Shown here: positions 7,784 through 16,405 of the stretch, in pieces | Numbering within the stretch: position 1 is the stretch's first letter | Layout: each line of letters begins with the position of its first letter | Assembly (NCBI GenBank): GCA_945871065.1 | Contig: CAMBUL010000020.1 | Span: 1-36,932 of the forward strand | Direction of reading: 5' to 3' | Length of the DNA stretch: 36,932 nucleotides | Source of the DNA: Chthoniobacter flavus | GTDB taxonomy: Bacteria; Verrucomicrobiota; Verrucomicrobiia; Chthoniobacterales; JACTMZ01 | The notes under the pieces: generated by a model | Told to the model about the DNA's origin: nothing | The model's input: the letters and a program-made list of their open reading frames with translations, nothing else | The model's database searches: none | Made by a program: the position numbers and the translations under genes

Positions 7784-8803
7784 TTAGCGGGCCTCGGCGT
7801 CGCCGCGCTCGGAGCCGGCGATGGATTCGCGCATTTGCGAGTCGGCCTGGATGTTTTTCATCCGCATGTAATCCATGATCCCGAGGTTGCCGGAGCGGAA
7901 GGCTTTTGCCATGGCTTGCGGAATCTGGGCCTCGGCCTCGACCACCTTGGCCCGCATTTCCTGGGTCTTGGCCCGCATTTCACCTTCGAGGGCGACGGCG
8001 GCGGCGCGGCGAACTTCCGCCTTGGCCTGGGCCACCACCTTGTCGGCTTCGGCCTGCTCGCCCTGCAATTTGGCCCCGACATTTTCGCCGACGTCGATGT
8101 CGGCAATGTCGACGGAAAGGATTTCAAAGGCCGTGCCGCTATCGAGGCCCTTTTGCAGGACGGTTTTCGAAATGCGGTCGGGATTTTCCAAGACATCTTT
8201 GTAAGAAAGGGCCGAACCGATCGAGGTGACAATACCTTCGCCAACGCGGGCGATGATCGTTTCCTCGGTGGCACCGCCGACGAAGCGGTCAAGGTTCGAG
8301 CGGACGGTGACCCGTGCTTTGACTTTGACCCCGATGCCGTCGCGGGCCACGGCGTCGATCGTCGAGCGGCCGGAGCCCGGAGCGGGGCAGTCGATGACTT
8401 TCGGGTTGATGCTGGTGCGCACGGCCTCAAGGACGGTCTTACTCGTGCCTTTGATCGCCAGATCAATGGCGCAGGCGCGGTTGAAGTCGAGTTTGATCCC
8501 GGCTTTGTCCGCCGCAATGAGAGCCAGCACGACGGAATCCACGCTGCCGCCGGCCAGGTAGTGGGCTTCGAGTTCGTCGGCATTGAGCGGGATGCCCGCT
8601 TTGACCGCGGTGATGCGGCTGTCGACAATGAGGCCGAGCGGCACGCGGCGCAGGCGCATGCCAATCAGGCTGGCAAAGGAAACCGGGGCGTCCGCGACCT
8701 TGGCCCGCAGCCAGATGCCGAAAAAATTGAAGAGAACAATGAGGAGAACAAGACCGAGAACGACGGCCAGTCCGGTAACGATGTAAATGAAGAGCGATCC
8801 CAT
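7784..8803 (-). CDS. floA: Flotillin-like protein FloA (YqfA/UPF0365 family)
   Basis: The 339-residue protein has a hydrophobic N-terminal hairpin or helix ([20 protein letters not shown]), then [21 protein letters not shown]. The SPFH/PHB-like core includes [20 protein letters not shown] and the helical repeat region rich in Ala/Glu ([20 protein letters not shown]). All are characteristic of FloA, which forms membrane microdomains and scaffolds membrane enzymes. It lies 9 bp downstream of an NfeD gene, the classic partner of flotillin-like proteins, and upstream of the bitopic Pro-rich protein. Length fits the family (about 330). Confidence 0.95.
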   Translation of the reverse strand: MGSLFIYIVTGLAVVLGLVLLIVLFNFFGIWLRAKVADAPVSFASLIGMRLRRVPLGLIVDSRITAVKAGIPLNADELEAHYLAGGSVDSVVLALIAADKAGIKLDFNRACAIDLAIKGTSKTVLEAVRTSINPKVIDCPAPGSGRSTIDAVARDGIGVKVKARVTVRSNLDRFVGGATEETIIARVGEGIVTSIGSALSYKDVLENPDRISKTVLQKGLDSGTAFEILSVDIADIDVGENVGAKLQGEQAEADKVVAQAKAEVRRAAAVALEGEMRAKTQEMRAKVVEAEAQIPQAMAKAFRSGNLGIMDYMRMKNIQADSQMRESIAGSERGDAEAR

Positions 8804-8812
8804 AGGACAACC

Positions 8813-9316
8813 CTAGGCGGTTCGGGGCGTGGACTCCACACCATCTTTTCGCCGCACGACGACCCGCATGCCATCGGCCGCGATGACCACGACCTGTTCG
8901 CCCGACTCCAGGAAGTCGCCAACTGCCGTGACATCAACGCGTTTCCCGTTGATTTGCGCCGTGCCGGAGGGACGCAGGGGCGTGAGGGCTTCGCCGGTAC
9001 CCCCGATCATCGTCTGGTGAGCCGCAGCGGTGAGGTCGGCCGGCTGGCGCGTCTGGAGCATGAGGCGGCGCCCGATGAAGGTGCGCGGGAAGATGTTGAG
9101 CCAAACGATGAATCCGACAAAGCTGAGGCCTCCGACCAAAAAAGCCGCGAGCACGCCGGCCGAGGTGCCGTATTGGGAAAAAACCAAGACGACCGAGGCC
9201 ATGAGGCAGAGCAATCCGATCGTCCCGAGAATGAGCCCGGGCAGGAACACTTCGGCCGCGACGAGGGCAAACCCGACGACAAAGAACACGATGATGAGGG
9301 ATGAGCTTTCGGGCAT
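8813..9316 (-). CDS. NfeD family membrane protein, FloA partner
   Basis: The 167-residue product begins MPESSSLIIVFFVVG and contains four closely spaced hydrophobic segments in the first ~90 residues. A soluble OB-fold-like NfeD C-terminal domain follows (about 100-165: GGTGEALTPLRPSGTAQING, then VVAADGM-type strands ending in VRRKDG). NfeD proteins of this short type lack the protease domain and act with flotillin/SPFH proteins. The start at 9316 was chosen because the longer frame to 9412 adds 32 residues of non-membrane sequence overlapping the upstream gene, whereas this ATG sits 2 bp after that gene's stop. Confidence 0.9.
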   Translation of the reverse strand: MPESSSLIIVFFVVGFALVAAEVFLPGLILGTIGLLCLMASVVLVFSQYGTSAGVLAAFLVGGLSFVGFIVWLNIFPRTFIGRRLMLQTRQPADLTAAAHQTMIGGTGEALTPLRPSGTAQINGKRVDVTAVGDFLESGEQVVVIAADGMRVVVRRKDGVESTPRTA

Positions 9317-9318
9317 GG

Positions 9319-10089
9319 TTAGTTGCGGGGTGCCACTTGCTCCGGACGCCCGATGAAAAAAGCACTGATGCTGTCGCCGACGCGCACCGCGGTGTTCGTG
9401 GTGGCATCCCAAGACTTCTCACCCCAACGGCTGACGTGGCCGACCAGTCCCCCGCCCTCCACCCAACGGTCACCGAAGGTGCCGCCGGTGGGAGCCGATG
9501 GAGAGGTCACCGGACCGGTCGCGGTGGCGGCAGGCCCGGCGGCCGCCGCTTGGGGCGCGCGAAGGCGGGAGACAATGCCGCCATTTTTCGCGGAGACTTC
9601 CATCTTGCCGACTTCAAGGCCGGCTGTGTCATAAAGCTGCACCAGCCAAACCGGCGCGCCCTGGGAGTTTTGCAGCAGGTAGTTGAGGAAGTAGAAACCG
9701 ACTTTGGCGGCGGCCGCCTGCTTGTTCGCCGCGGCGAAGGCGCCGCTCGAATCCAGATTGAGCGAGCCCGAACCCATGACCGAAGGCTTGCCGGACCCGG
9801 CGGCACGCACCGGCGTGCGTTCGCTGGTGACACCCTGCGCGGTCACGGCGAACTCGCGCACCCCGCCGCGCGCATTTTCATCGCGAAAGGTGAGCAACCA
9901 ACGCACGGGCTGCGGATCGCCGTCGACCCCGCGCATTTCGACCAGCCGATCCAGCCAGCCCCCGCCTTTTTCGCGCTCCACGGTGCGCAGAGCTTGGTAA
10001 GCGGTAAGTTGGGCACTTTGCCCCGAGGCCGGCACCATGAGCACCGTGAGCAGCACCGCAGCAAGGAGAAGAGCGGTCGTGAGTTTCAT
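9319..10089 (-). CDS. Uncharacterised secreted protein upstream of nfeD-floA
   Basis: The 256-residue protein has an N-terminal signal peptide (MKLTTALLLAAVLLTVLMVPASG). A domain of about 130 residues follows, with features such as ALRTVEREKGGGWLDRLVEM, VRWLLTFRDE and KVGFYFLNYLL that read as one alpha/beta domain. An Ala/Pro/Thr-rich linker (about 180-200) leads to a C-terminal segment ending in SISAFFIGRPEQ. I recognise no named family; an overall resemblance to PepSY-like small domains is too weak to claim. It ends 2 bp before nfeD, so it belongs to the flotillin operon and may supply a periplasmic component. Confidence 0.7.
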   Translation of the reverse strand: MKLTTALLLAAVLLTVLMVPASGQSAQLTAYQALRTVEREKGGGWLDRLVEMRGVDGDPQPVRWLLTFRDENARGGVREFAVTAQGVTSERTPVRAAGSGKPSVMGSGSLNLDSSGAFAAANKQAAAAKVGFYFLNYLLQNSQGAPVWLVQLYDTAGLEVGKMEVSAKNGGIVSRLRAPQAAAAGPAATATGPVTSPSAPTGGTFGDRWVEGGGLVGHVSRWGEKSWDATTNTAVRVGDSISAFFIGRPEQVAPRN

Positions 10090-10161
10090 TGCCTGTCATT
10101 AAGGACCCGATCGCGGCAGTTTTCCAGCGCGGAAAAACGGGACTCCGGCGCGGGGCCGGAC

Positions 10162-11157
10162 TCAAGCCCGCAGACGTGCCTTCTCGCCGGGCGGCAAAAA
10201 GGCGATCTCCCAGGCATTTTCCAGGGCCTGCACAATCTGGGCTTCATCCAAGCCCGCCGCGGGCGCGGCGACGTCGAGTTCATGACGTAAATCGATGCCG
10301 CTGATGCCGGGATCGTCCGTATTGATTGTGGCGAGGAGACCGGCCTGGAGAAACTTTTTCAGCGGATGGGCGGCATAGTCCGGCACCGTGCTGGTTTGCA
10401 CATTGCTGGTCAAATTGGCCTCGATGCCGATGCGGCGTTGGAGCAGCAGGTCCATCACGGCGGGATCCTCGGCGGCGCGCACGGCATGCCCGATACGCGT
10501 CGCGCCCAGTTGATCGATCGCGGTGACAATGCTCTCTGCTCCGGCCGCTTCCCCGGCATGCACGGTGACCTGCCAACCGGCGTCGCGGGCCTCTTGAAAG
10601 TGCCCGACAAAAAGTTCGCCCGGCCAGTTGCCTTCGTCCCCGGCCAGATCGAGCGCGACGATTTCCTCCCGGTGGTCGAGGAGGGCCCGGAGTTCGCGCC
10701 GGGCGCGGGTCGGACCGTAGGTCCGGGTGAGGATGCCGATAAGGTTGGCCTTCACCCCGGTGGCGGCTTCGCCCTCGCGCACGCCCTCGATCACCGCAGC
10801 GGTGACTTTGGAAGGATCGAGATTGTAGGCGTCGGCCATGAAGAGCGGACTGAACCGCAACTCGAGGTAACGGATCCCCTCGCCTTGCGCATCCTCCACA
10901 TTTTCGCGGGCCACCCGCCGGCAGGCGTCATAATCGGCCAGCACCGCGGTCATCCACCGGAACTTGGCCAGGAACTCGACCAGACCGGGCTGCGGCGTGC
11001 TGACCACGACATGCGGCTTAAGTTCCTCGAGGGTGTCCCCGGGCAACGGGATGCCATGCTGCCGGCCGAGGTCGAGGATGGTGGCCAGGCGGATACTGCC
11101 ATCGAGATGGCGGTGGAGATCGATCAGGGGCGGGCGGGCAGGCATGAGCAACGCCAT
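10162..11157 (-). CDS. add: Adenosine deaminase family protein
   Basis: The 331-residue TIM-barrel metallo-hydrolase of the adenosine/AMP deaminase family carries the zinc ligands in DLHRHLDGS (His15 and His17), [26 protein letters not shown] and [10 protein letters not shown], all in the expected order. The typical reaction converts adenosine to inosine; related enzymes act on adenine or aminodeoxyfutalosine, so substrate identity is not certain. I chose the ATG at 11157, with GGAGAA about 7 bases upstream, over the TTG at 11184. It follows the TIGR01777 gene by 37 bp and precedes the flotillin operon by 72 bp on the same strand. Confidence 0.9.
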   Translation of the reverse strand: MALLMPARPPLIDLHRHLDGSIRLATILDLGRQHGIPLPGDTLEELKPHVVVSTPQPGLVEFLAKFRWMTAVLADYDACRRVARENVEDAQGEGIRYLELRFSPLFMADAYNLDPSKVTAAVIEGVREGEAATGVKANLIGILTRTYGPTRARRELRALLDHREEIVALDLAGDEGNWPGELFVGHFQEARDAGWQVTVHAGEAAGAESIVTAIDQLGATRIGHAVRAAEDPAVMDLLLQRRIGIEANLTSNVQTSTVPDYAAHPLKKFLQAGLLATINTDDPGISGIDLRHELDVAAPAAGLDEAQIVQALENAWEIAFLPPGEKARLRA

Positions 11158-11194
11158 GGTTTGTTCTCCGCCGCGGGGCGACAAGGCGAATTAT

Positions 11195-12061
11195 TTAGCG
11201 CACGACTTCGTCGAGGGCTTGCTCCACGTTGCCGAACTCGTAGGGGTAACCGCGTTCTTCCGCCACGGCCGGACGCACGCGCGAACTGTCGAGGAGGAGG
11301 GAGGACATGGCGCCGAGGAGCGTGCGGAGGACGAAAGCCGGCGCGGGCAGGATGGCCGGGCGGTGGACCGCGCGGGCCAGCAGGCGGGTGAAACCGGCAT
11401 TGGTCACCGGGCGGGGCATCACGGCGTTGACCGGACCAACCAATCCCTCCTGCCCGATCGCCCACATAGCGAGCCCGGCAATATCGTCGAGGTGAATGCA
11501 CGACATCCATTGCCGCCCGGAGCCAAGACGCCCGCCGAGCCCGGCGCGGAAGACGGGAAGAAGGCGTTGCATTGTGCCGCCCCCACGGCCGAGGACGAGT
11601 CCGATCCGCAGGATGACAACGCGGGCGTTCCGCACTTCCATAGCTTCCCTCTCCCAGGCGCGGCAGACCTCGGCGAGGAAGCCGCGGCCGGGCGGGGCAT
11701 CTTCCGTCACCTCGCGGTCGCCCGTGTCGCCGTAGTAACCGATGCCCGAACTGCTGACCAGCACCCTGGGCGGGTGGGCGGCGCGGGCGAAACCCTCGGC
11801 CACCGAGCGCGTGCCCATCACGCGGCTGTCCATGATACGACGGCGCTTTTCGGGTGTCCAACGACCGACCACCGGTTCGCCGGCAAGGTGCAGGACGGCA
11901 TCAAGTCCGTCGACGTCGGCCGGTTCACCCGGCACGAGACGGCGGGTGCGCGCGTCGCGCGGTTGGCGGGAGAATGGGACGACTTCCCATCCCCTCGCCG
12001 CGGCCAGCCGGGCCACTTGCCCGCCGATGAATCCCGAGGCCCCTGTGATCCCGAGGCGCAT
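11195..12061 (-). CDS. TIGR01777 family sugar-nucleotide epimerase-like SDR (YfcH/SulA type)
   Basis: The 288-residue extended SDR protein has an NAD(P) motif GASGFIGGQV at its start, VLHLAGEPV, SSSGIGYYGD and a C-terminal domain with RPVTNAGFTRLLAR and the terminal RVRPAVAEERGYPYEF, the pattern of the TIGR01777/DUF1731 family. Family members are annotated as NAD-dependent epimerases of unknown substrate. The ATG at 12061 was chosen since it directly begins the Rossmann fold and lies 2 bp from the amidase stop; the open frame further upstream is antisense-type noise inside the amidase gene. It is probably translationally linked with the amidase. Confidence 0.92.
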   Translation of the reverse strand: MRLGITGASGFIGGQVARLAAARGWEVVPFSRQPRDARTRRLVPGEPADVDGLDAVLHLAGEPVVGRWTPEKRRRIMDSRVMGTRSVAEGFARAAHPPRVLVSSSGIGYYGDTGDREVTEDAPPGRGFLAEVCRAWEREAMEVRNARVVILRIGLVLGRGGGTMQRLLPVFRAGLGGRLGSGRQWMSCIHLDDIAGLAMWAIGQEGLVGPVNAVMPRPVTNAGFTRLLARAVHRPAILPAPAFVLRTLLGAMSSLLLDSSRVRPAVAEERGYPYEFGNVEQALDEVVR

Positions 12062-12063
12062 GG

Positions 12064-13149
12064 TCAAAAGGTGCGGTGCATCCAGTTGTAAGGAAAGCGG
12101 TTGCCCGGGCAGTCGGTCGGCTTTGGATTGATTTCGCGGTGCGCCTTGACGATGAGCACGCGTCCTTTGCTCCGGCCGACGCGCTTGCGGAGGTATTTGA
12201 TCAGCTCCTCCAGCGCGGCCAACTGCGCTTTGGTCGGAAGATCGCGGTTGTAGTCGCCGACAAAACAGATGCCGATGCCGATGTTGTTGAGGTAGTCGCT
12301 GGCCACGTGCCCGCCGTTGATCTGGGCGGTCCAGCGCGGACCAATTTCGATCTCGCCGTCGCCGGACGAAGTGCCGTTGCCTATGACAAAGTGGTAGGCC
12401 AGCCCGTTCTTCATTTTGCGGACGTTTTTGTGGTAATTGGCGAAAATGCGCGCGTTGCCTTGCCGCGTGCCGCTGTTGTGTACGATGACGTATTGCCAGC
12501 GTCCGCGCTTGACCGGAGCGCGGTCGATGGCGGCGCGTACGTTGCGCGTGAGATACTGGTGACGCGGACCGCCGCCCCACCCGAACCAACCCCGGCGCTC
12601 GCGCTCCGGGACCGGCGCCATTCCCTGGTCATCCTCCTGCCCGGACTTCTCGATCACGATGGGCGCGGCGGGAACCTCTTCCGCGGACTCACGTCCGGCT
12701 CGAGGGGTGGGTGCGGGCCGGGGCGGCGGGAGCTTGATCACGTCGGACGAAGCGTCTTGGGCCGGAGGCAAAACAAGATCCTCGCCGCGCCCGCCCGCGG
12801 CCGGCGGGGGTGTCGCGCGGGGAGCCAGCGGGGTGGCTTTGGCTTTCGGCGTGGCCCGCGGCTCGGGCGTCGGCTTCGGACGGAGTTTGGGTGAAGGGGT
12901 CGAGCGAGGTGGCGGGAGCGTGATCGGCTGGAGGGGTTGCTCGACGGATTCTTCCACCGGCCGCGGGCGCGGTTGCGGGCGGACGGGTGGCCGCGCCGGG
13001 GTGGCGGCGGGAACCGGTTCGATCGACTCGCGAGCCTTGAGGAAGAGATCGCGCTTGCGTTGCTCTTCCGCGGAAATTTGCGCCGGGGCCATGTACGCCG
13101 CAAGAAGCGAGAGCCCGAGGGTGATAAGTAAAGCGGGCGCGACACGCAC
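12064..13149 (-). CDS. N-acetylmuramoyl-L-alanine amidase with long Pro-rich linker
   Basis: The 361-residue product has a signal peptide (MRVAPALLITLGLSLLAAYMAPA). A Pro/Arg-rich low-complexity region follows (about 45-160), then a C-terminal amidase_2/PGRP domain (about 195-361). The zinc ligands of this family are visible as His224 (YVIVHNSGT), His337 (VKAHREINP) and Cys347 (TDCPGNRFP), with GLAYHFVIGNG and NIGIGICFVGDY in between. It should cleave the amide bond between N-acetylmuramic acid and the stem peptide in the periplasm. The linker probably spans peptidoglycan or mediates localisation. The gene ends 2 bp before the epimerase gene and starts 32 bp after truA. Confidence 0.92.
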   Translation of the reverse strand: MRVAPALLITLGLSLLAAYMAPAQISAEEQRKRDLFLKARESIEPVPAATPARPPVRPQPRPRPVEESVEQPLQPITLPPPRSTPSPKLRPKPTPEPRATPKAKATPLAPRATPPPAAGGRGEDLVLPPAQDASSDVIKLPPPRPAPTPRAGRESAEEVPAAPIVIEKSGQEDDQGMAPVPERERRGWFGWGGGPRHQYLTRNVRAAIDRAPVKRGRWQYVIVHNSGTRQGNARIFANYHKNVRKMKNGLAYHFVIGNGTSSGDGEIEIGPRWTAQINGGHVASDYLNNIGIGICFVGDYNRDLPTKAQLAALEELIKYLRKRVGRSKGRVLIVKAHREINPKPTDCPGNRFPYNWMHRTF

Positions 13150-13181
13150 GGAGAGAAGCTAATGGCGCGACTGGCGGAAGT

Positions 13182-13946
13182 TCAACCCGATTGCGACCCG
13201 GACCGGGCATAGGCAACCCGCACGAGATAAAGACCGTCGGACGGCGCAACGATGCGCGGCAGGTCCGTTTCCTTGCCGGCGAGGCGGGCCCGGAGGTCGG
13301 CCTCCGTGGCCTTGCCCTGCGCGACGCGGACCATGGCGGCGGCCAACATGCGGACCATGCGGTAAAGAAAACCGTCGCCTTCGAAGCACAAGCGGATGAC
13401 GGGCCCTTTGCCCGAGACGCTGATGCGGCGGAGATAGCGCCGGGCATCCTTGACCGGCGTGCCGCGGTTGGCCGCGAATCCGCTGAAGTCATGGCGGCCG
13501 GCGAGGATCTTAGCCGCCCGACGCAGCGCAGCGGGATCAGGAGGAGGCATGACGTGCCAAGCGCGCGCGGCCCAATGCGGCGGAAGAACCGGACCGGTCC
13601 AGAGCAGGTAGTCGTAAATTTTTCCGCTGGCGGAATAACGGGCGTGGAAATCGTCCTTGGCCCGCGTGCAACTCATCACGCGGATGGAAGGGGCCAGGGT
13701 GGCGTTGAGCGCGCGTTGCCAGAAGGCAGGCTCCGGGCGTTGATCGGGAACATCGGCGTGGGCGACCTGGCCGAGGGCATGAACCCCAGCGTCGGTGCGG
13801 CCGGAGCCATGGACGTGGACTTTATGGCCGCCGGCCAGACGGGTGAGAGCTTCCTGCAAGACGTCCTGCACGGCGCCCCCGCCGGCCTGACTTTGCCAAC
13901 CGCGGAAGGCGGCGCCATCGTAGGCCAAGGTCAACTTAAGTCGCAT
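13182..13946 (-). CDS. truA: tRNA pseudouridine(38-40) synthase TruA
   Basis: The 254-residue protein begins MRLKLTLAYDGAAFRGWQ and contains the catalytic-Asp motif GSGRTDAGVHALGQ (Asp52), YLLWTGPVLPPHWAARAWHV and DFSGFAANRG, followed by FLYRMVRMLAAAMVRVAQG, as expected for TruA. It isomerises U38-U40 in the anticodon stem-loop of many tRNAs. The ATG at 13946 fits the family start and gives a 16-bp overlap with ruvX; a TTG at 13964 would add six residues. Confidence 0.95.
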   Translation of the reverse strand: MRLKLTLAYDGAAFRGWQSQAGGGAVQDVLQEALTRLAGGHKVHVHGSGRTDAGVHALGQVAHADVPDQRPEPAFWQRALNATLAPSIRVMSCTRAKDDFHARYSASGKIYDYLLWTGPVLPPHWAARAWHVMPPPDPAALRRAAKILAGRHDFSGFAANRGTPVKDARRYLRRISVSGKGPVIRLCFEGDGFLYRMVRMLAAAMVRVAQGKATEADLRARLAGKETDLPRIVAPSDGLYLVRVAYARSGSQSG

Positions 13947-14368
13947 GGGGCGCGGTCGAGCCAACTCTGCAGGAGAATTTGCGCGGCCACCTGATCCACC
14001 ACCCCGCGCTGGTCGCGCGCTTTGCGCCCGCTTTCACGCAGGGCGCGCTGGGCGGCCACGGTGGTCAGCCGCTCGTCCCACAAGTCCACCGGGCAGGCCA
14101 CACGGGCCCGGAGATTTTCGGCGAAAGTGCGCGCGTTTTCGGCCGCGGGGCCGTAAGTGCCGTTCATGTTGCGGGGCAGGCCGACGAGGATGCGCCCGGG
14201 CTGGATTTCCCCCGCCGCTGCCACGACCGCCTCAAGGGTGGCGTCGCCGCCGGGCAATGTTTTCCACGGCTGCGCGAGCATGCCGAGTTCGTCGCTCACC
14301 GCAATGCCGGTGCGCGCGGTGCCGAGGTCGACCGCCATGGTACGGCTCATGAGAGGAGTCGGGGTCAC
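13931..14368 (-). CDS. ruvX: Holliday junction resolvase-like RuvX/YqgF
   Basis: The 145-residue RNase H-fold protein carries VDLGTARTGIAVSDELGM, LVGLPRNMNGTYGP, VDLWDERLTT and DQVAAQILLQSWLD, matching the YqgF family, whose known role includes pre-16S rRNA 5' processing. The GTG at 14368 overlaps the upstream TGA (GTGA) with GGCGGA upstream, suggesting translational coupling to the guanylyltransferase gene; an ATG at 14350 is an alternative and closer to the usual family start. The gene overlaps truA by 16 bp. Confidence 0.92.
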   Translation of the reverse strand: MTPTPLMSRTMAVDLGTARTGIAVSDELGMLAQPWKTLPGGDATLEAVVAAAGEIQPGRILVGLPRNMNGTYGPAAENARTFAENLRARVACPVDLWDERLTTVAAQRALRESGRKARDQRGVVDQVAAQILLQSWLDRAPCDLS

Positions 14369-15426
14369 TGCAATTCCGCCGGGATGTGCGGGATGAGTTT
14401 TTTGATGTTTTCGGCCTCGCTGCGGTGGCAGACGAGGAGGGCGTCACCGGTGTCGATGACGATGAGGTCCTGCACCCCGACCAGCGCGACGTGCTTCTTC
14501 CCGCCCGAGAAAACGATGTTGTCCGAGGCATCGCGGGTGGTGAGCGGGCAGTTGGCGGCGTTGTCGCCTTCGTGGACGGCCAAGTATTTGGCCACCGCGA
14601 CCCAACTGCCGACATCGTCCCAGTCAAAACCGGACTCTAACTCGAGCACCCGGGACGCCTTTTCCATGATGGCATAGTCGACGGAGATTTTGGGCAGGAG
14701 GGGAAAGTCGGAGGCGAGCAAGGCCGTCAGGTCGTCGGCCGTGCGCATGCGGGAGACAAAGGCGGCCAACTCGGGCGCGTGCTTGGTCAGTTCGCCCATG
14801 ATGGCGGGGATCGACCAGATGAACATTCCGGCATTCCACCGGAAATTACCCTGCTTGAAGAAGGACTCGGCCAGGGCGGCATCGGGTTTTTCCCGGAAGC
14901 GTTTCACCTCGTAAATGGCGGGCTCGCCGTCGGAGACGCGGTTGCCCTGCTCAATGTAGCCGAAGCCGGGACAGGCCCACGTCGGCTTGATCCCGATGGT
15001 CAACAATGCGCCGGAGTCGGCGGCCGCACGCGCGCCGGCCAGCAAATCGCGGCGGAAGGTTGCCGTATCCTTGATCAGGTGGTCGGCGGGCAACACGGCC
15101 ATGACCGCGTGAGGGTCGCGCCGCAGGATGAGACCGACACCGAGGGCAACCGCCGGTGCGGTATCGCGCTTGGCGGGCTCGGCGACAATGTTCTCCGCGG
15201 GCAGACCGGGACAAGCGGCACGGACGGCCTCCTCCTGCTCGCGGTTGGTCAGGACAAAGACCCGTTCGGGAGGAACGGCCGTGCCGAGACGGGCAATGGT
15301 TTCCTCCAGCATGGTGTGGTCGGAAAAAAGTTTGAGCAGTTGCTTCGGACGCACGCGGCGGCTGTAGGGCCAGAATCGCTCGCCGCTACCGCCGGCGAGA
15401 ATGAGGGCATAGAGGTTGTCGGCCAT
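14365..15426 (-). CDS. manC: Mannose-1-phosphate guanylyltransferase
   Basis: The 353-residue nucleotidyltransferase carries the nucleotide-binding signature LILAGGSGERFWPYSRRVRP with PKQLL, the VLPADHLI metal-binding region, RFREKPD and NAGMFIWS, and DWDDVGSW near residue 270. It should make GDP-mannose from GTP and mannose-1-phosphate for polysaccharide or LPS sugars. It is the single-domain form, lacking the isomerase half of ManC/AlgA fusions, so the gene symbol is tentative. The ATG at 15426 starts the conserved domain directly. It heads the long minus-strand block and diverges from the 15530 gene across 103 bp. Confidence 0.9.
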   Translation of the reverse strand: MADNLYALILAGGSGERFWPYSRRVRPKQLLKLFSDHTMLEETIARLGTAVPPERVFVLTNREQEEAVRAACPGLPAENIVAEPAKRDTAPAVALGVGLILRRDPHAVMAVLPADHLIKDTATFRRDLLAGARAAADSGALLTIGIKPTWACPGFGYIEQGNRVSDGEPAIYEVKRFREKPDAALAESFFKQGNFRWNAGMFIWSIPAIMGELTKHAPELAAFVSRMRTADDLTALLASDFPLLPKISVDYAIMEKASRVLELESGFDWDDVGSWVAVAKYLAVHEGDNAANCPLTTRDASDNIVFSGGKKHVALVGVQDLIVIDTGDALLVCHRSEAENIKKLIPHIPAELQ

Positions 15427-15529
15427 GGGGGGATGAGACGATTTTGCCGCGCCGGGTGCAATCCCCGACCAAAGAATTCTGCCGGTTGCAGTTGCCAGAA
15501 GCCGGCATCTGGAGTAAGGGACGTGGGAA

Positions 15530-15826
15530 ATGGCAAATATTCTCGATAGGTTTTCGCGCAATCTTTCGGCCACCTCCTTGGCCGCCGCGGCTGAAATGGC
15601 CGTCGGCGCGGGAGCAGGACTGCTGGTCGCCGACCAACTCGGCAAGGGCGCCCGGCAGCGACTGGGGGTTGTCGTGCTGCTGGCCGGACTGGCGGCCACC
15701 ATTCCCCTGCTCATCGGCGCGGGGGTGCGGGTCAACCGCGAATTGGGCGAAGGGCGCCGCACACGCCGCCGCCTCGAGACGATCCGGCACGACTCCGGGT
15801 TTGCCGAAGACGGCGAGTTCTATTGA
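15530..15826 (+). CDS. Small membrane protein of unknown function upstream of maf
   Basis: The 98-residue product has two hydrophobic segments (AAAAEMAVGAGAGLLVADQL and LGVVVLLAGLAATIPLLIGAG) separated by a short basic turn, and a charged C-terminus (RELGEGRRTRRRLETIRHD). No named family recognised. Its TGA overlaps the TTG start of maf (TTGA), so the two are probably translated together. A GGGAAATG context gives a modest ribosome site. Confidence 0.65.
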   Translation: MANILDRFSRNLSATSLAAAAEMAVGAGAGLLVADQLGKGARQRLGVVVLLAGLAATIPLLIGAGVRVNRELGEGRRTRRRLETIRHDSGFAEDGEFY

Positions 15827-16398
15827 GCCGCCCGCCGCTCGTCCTGGCTTCGGCTTCGCCGCGGCGGAGCGAATTGTTGCGGTCCGCCGGCATCCACTTT
15901 TCGGTCGACCCCGCGGAGGGCGCGGAAGACGACGACCATGCTCTGGGGCTGGCCATGCTGGTCGCGACCAATGCCCGGTCCAAGGCGCTCGAAGTCGCGG
16001 CGCGGCACCCGCACGCGGTGGTACTTGGGGCCGACACCCTCGTCTGGCTCGGAGGCCGCGCGCTGGGCAAGCCGGCCGACCATGACCAAGCCCGTGCCAT
16101 GCTGCGGGAGTTGTCCGGACGGACGCACGAGGTGGCCACGGGCGTGCACCTGGTCAGGATGGCATCACGGCAAGAGGTGGAGTTCCACGAGGTGACCCGG
16201 GTACGCTTCCGTCCCTTTGGCCAAGAAGTGATCGAGGAATACCTCGCCACGGTCGATGTGCTCGACAAGGCCGGAGCCTATGCGCTGCAGGAACGCGGCG
16301 AAATGCTGGTCGAGTCGGTGGAGGGCTGCCGTTTGAACGTGGTGGGACTCCCCCTGGAGCGAACCCTCGCCGCGCTGCAGCACCACTTCGCGGGGTAG
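15823..16398 (+). CDS. maf: Maf-family nucleoside triphosphate pyrophosphatase
   Basis: The 191-residue protein carries the Maf signature LVLASASPRRSELLRSAG at its start, VVLGADTLVWLGG with the catalytic Asp, LGKPADHDQARAMLRELSG, and LNVVGLPLERT near the end. Maf proteins hydrolyse dTTP/UTP or modified pyrimidine nucleotides to the monophosphate. The start codon is TTG at 15823, overlapping the upstream gene's stop. It is convergent with dnaB, 7 bp away. Confidence 0.93.
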   Translation: MSRPPLVLASASPRRSELLRSAGIHFSVDPAEGAEDDDHALGLAMLVATNARSKALEVAARHPHAVVLGADTLVWLGGRALGKPADHDQARAMLRELSGRTHEVATGVHLVRMASRQEVEFHEVTRVRFRPFGQEVIEEYLATVDVLDKAGAYALQERGEMLVESVEGCRLNVVGLPLERTLAALQHHFAG

Positions 16399-16405
16399 AG
16401 CGTCT

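Noticed and set aside
7835..9304. 489-codon plus-strand frame over floA and nfeD
   Set aside because: Antisense, Asp/Gly/His-rich, no domain; floA and nfeD are clear on the minus strand.
10366..11391. 341-codon plus-strand frame over adenosine deaminase
   Set aside because: Antisense to a gene with all deaminase zinc motifs.
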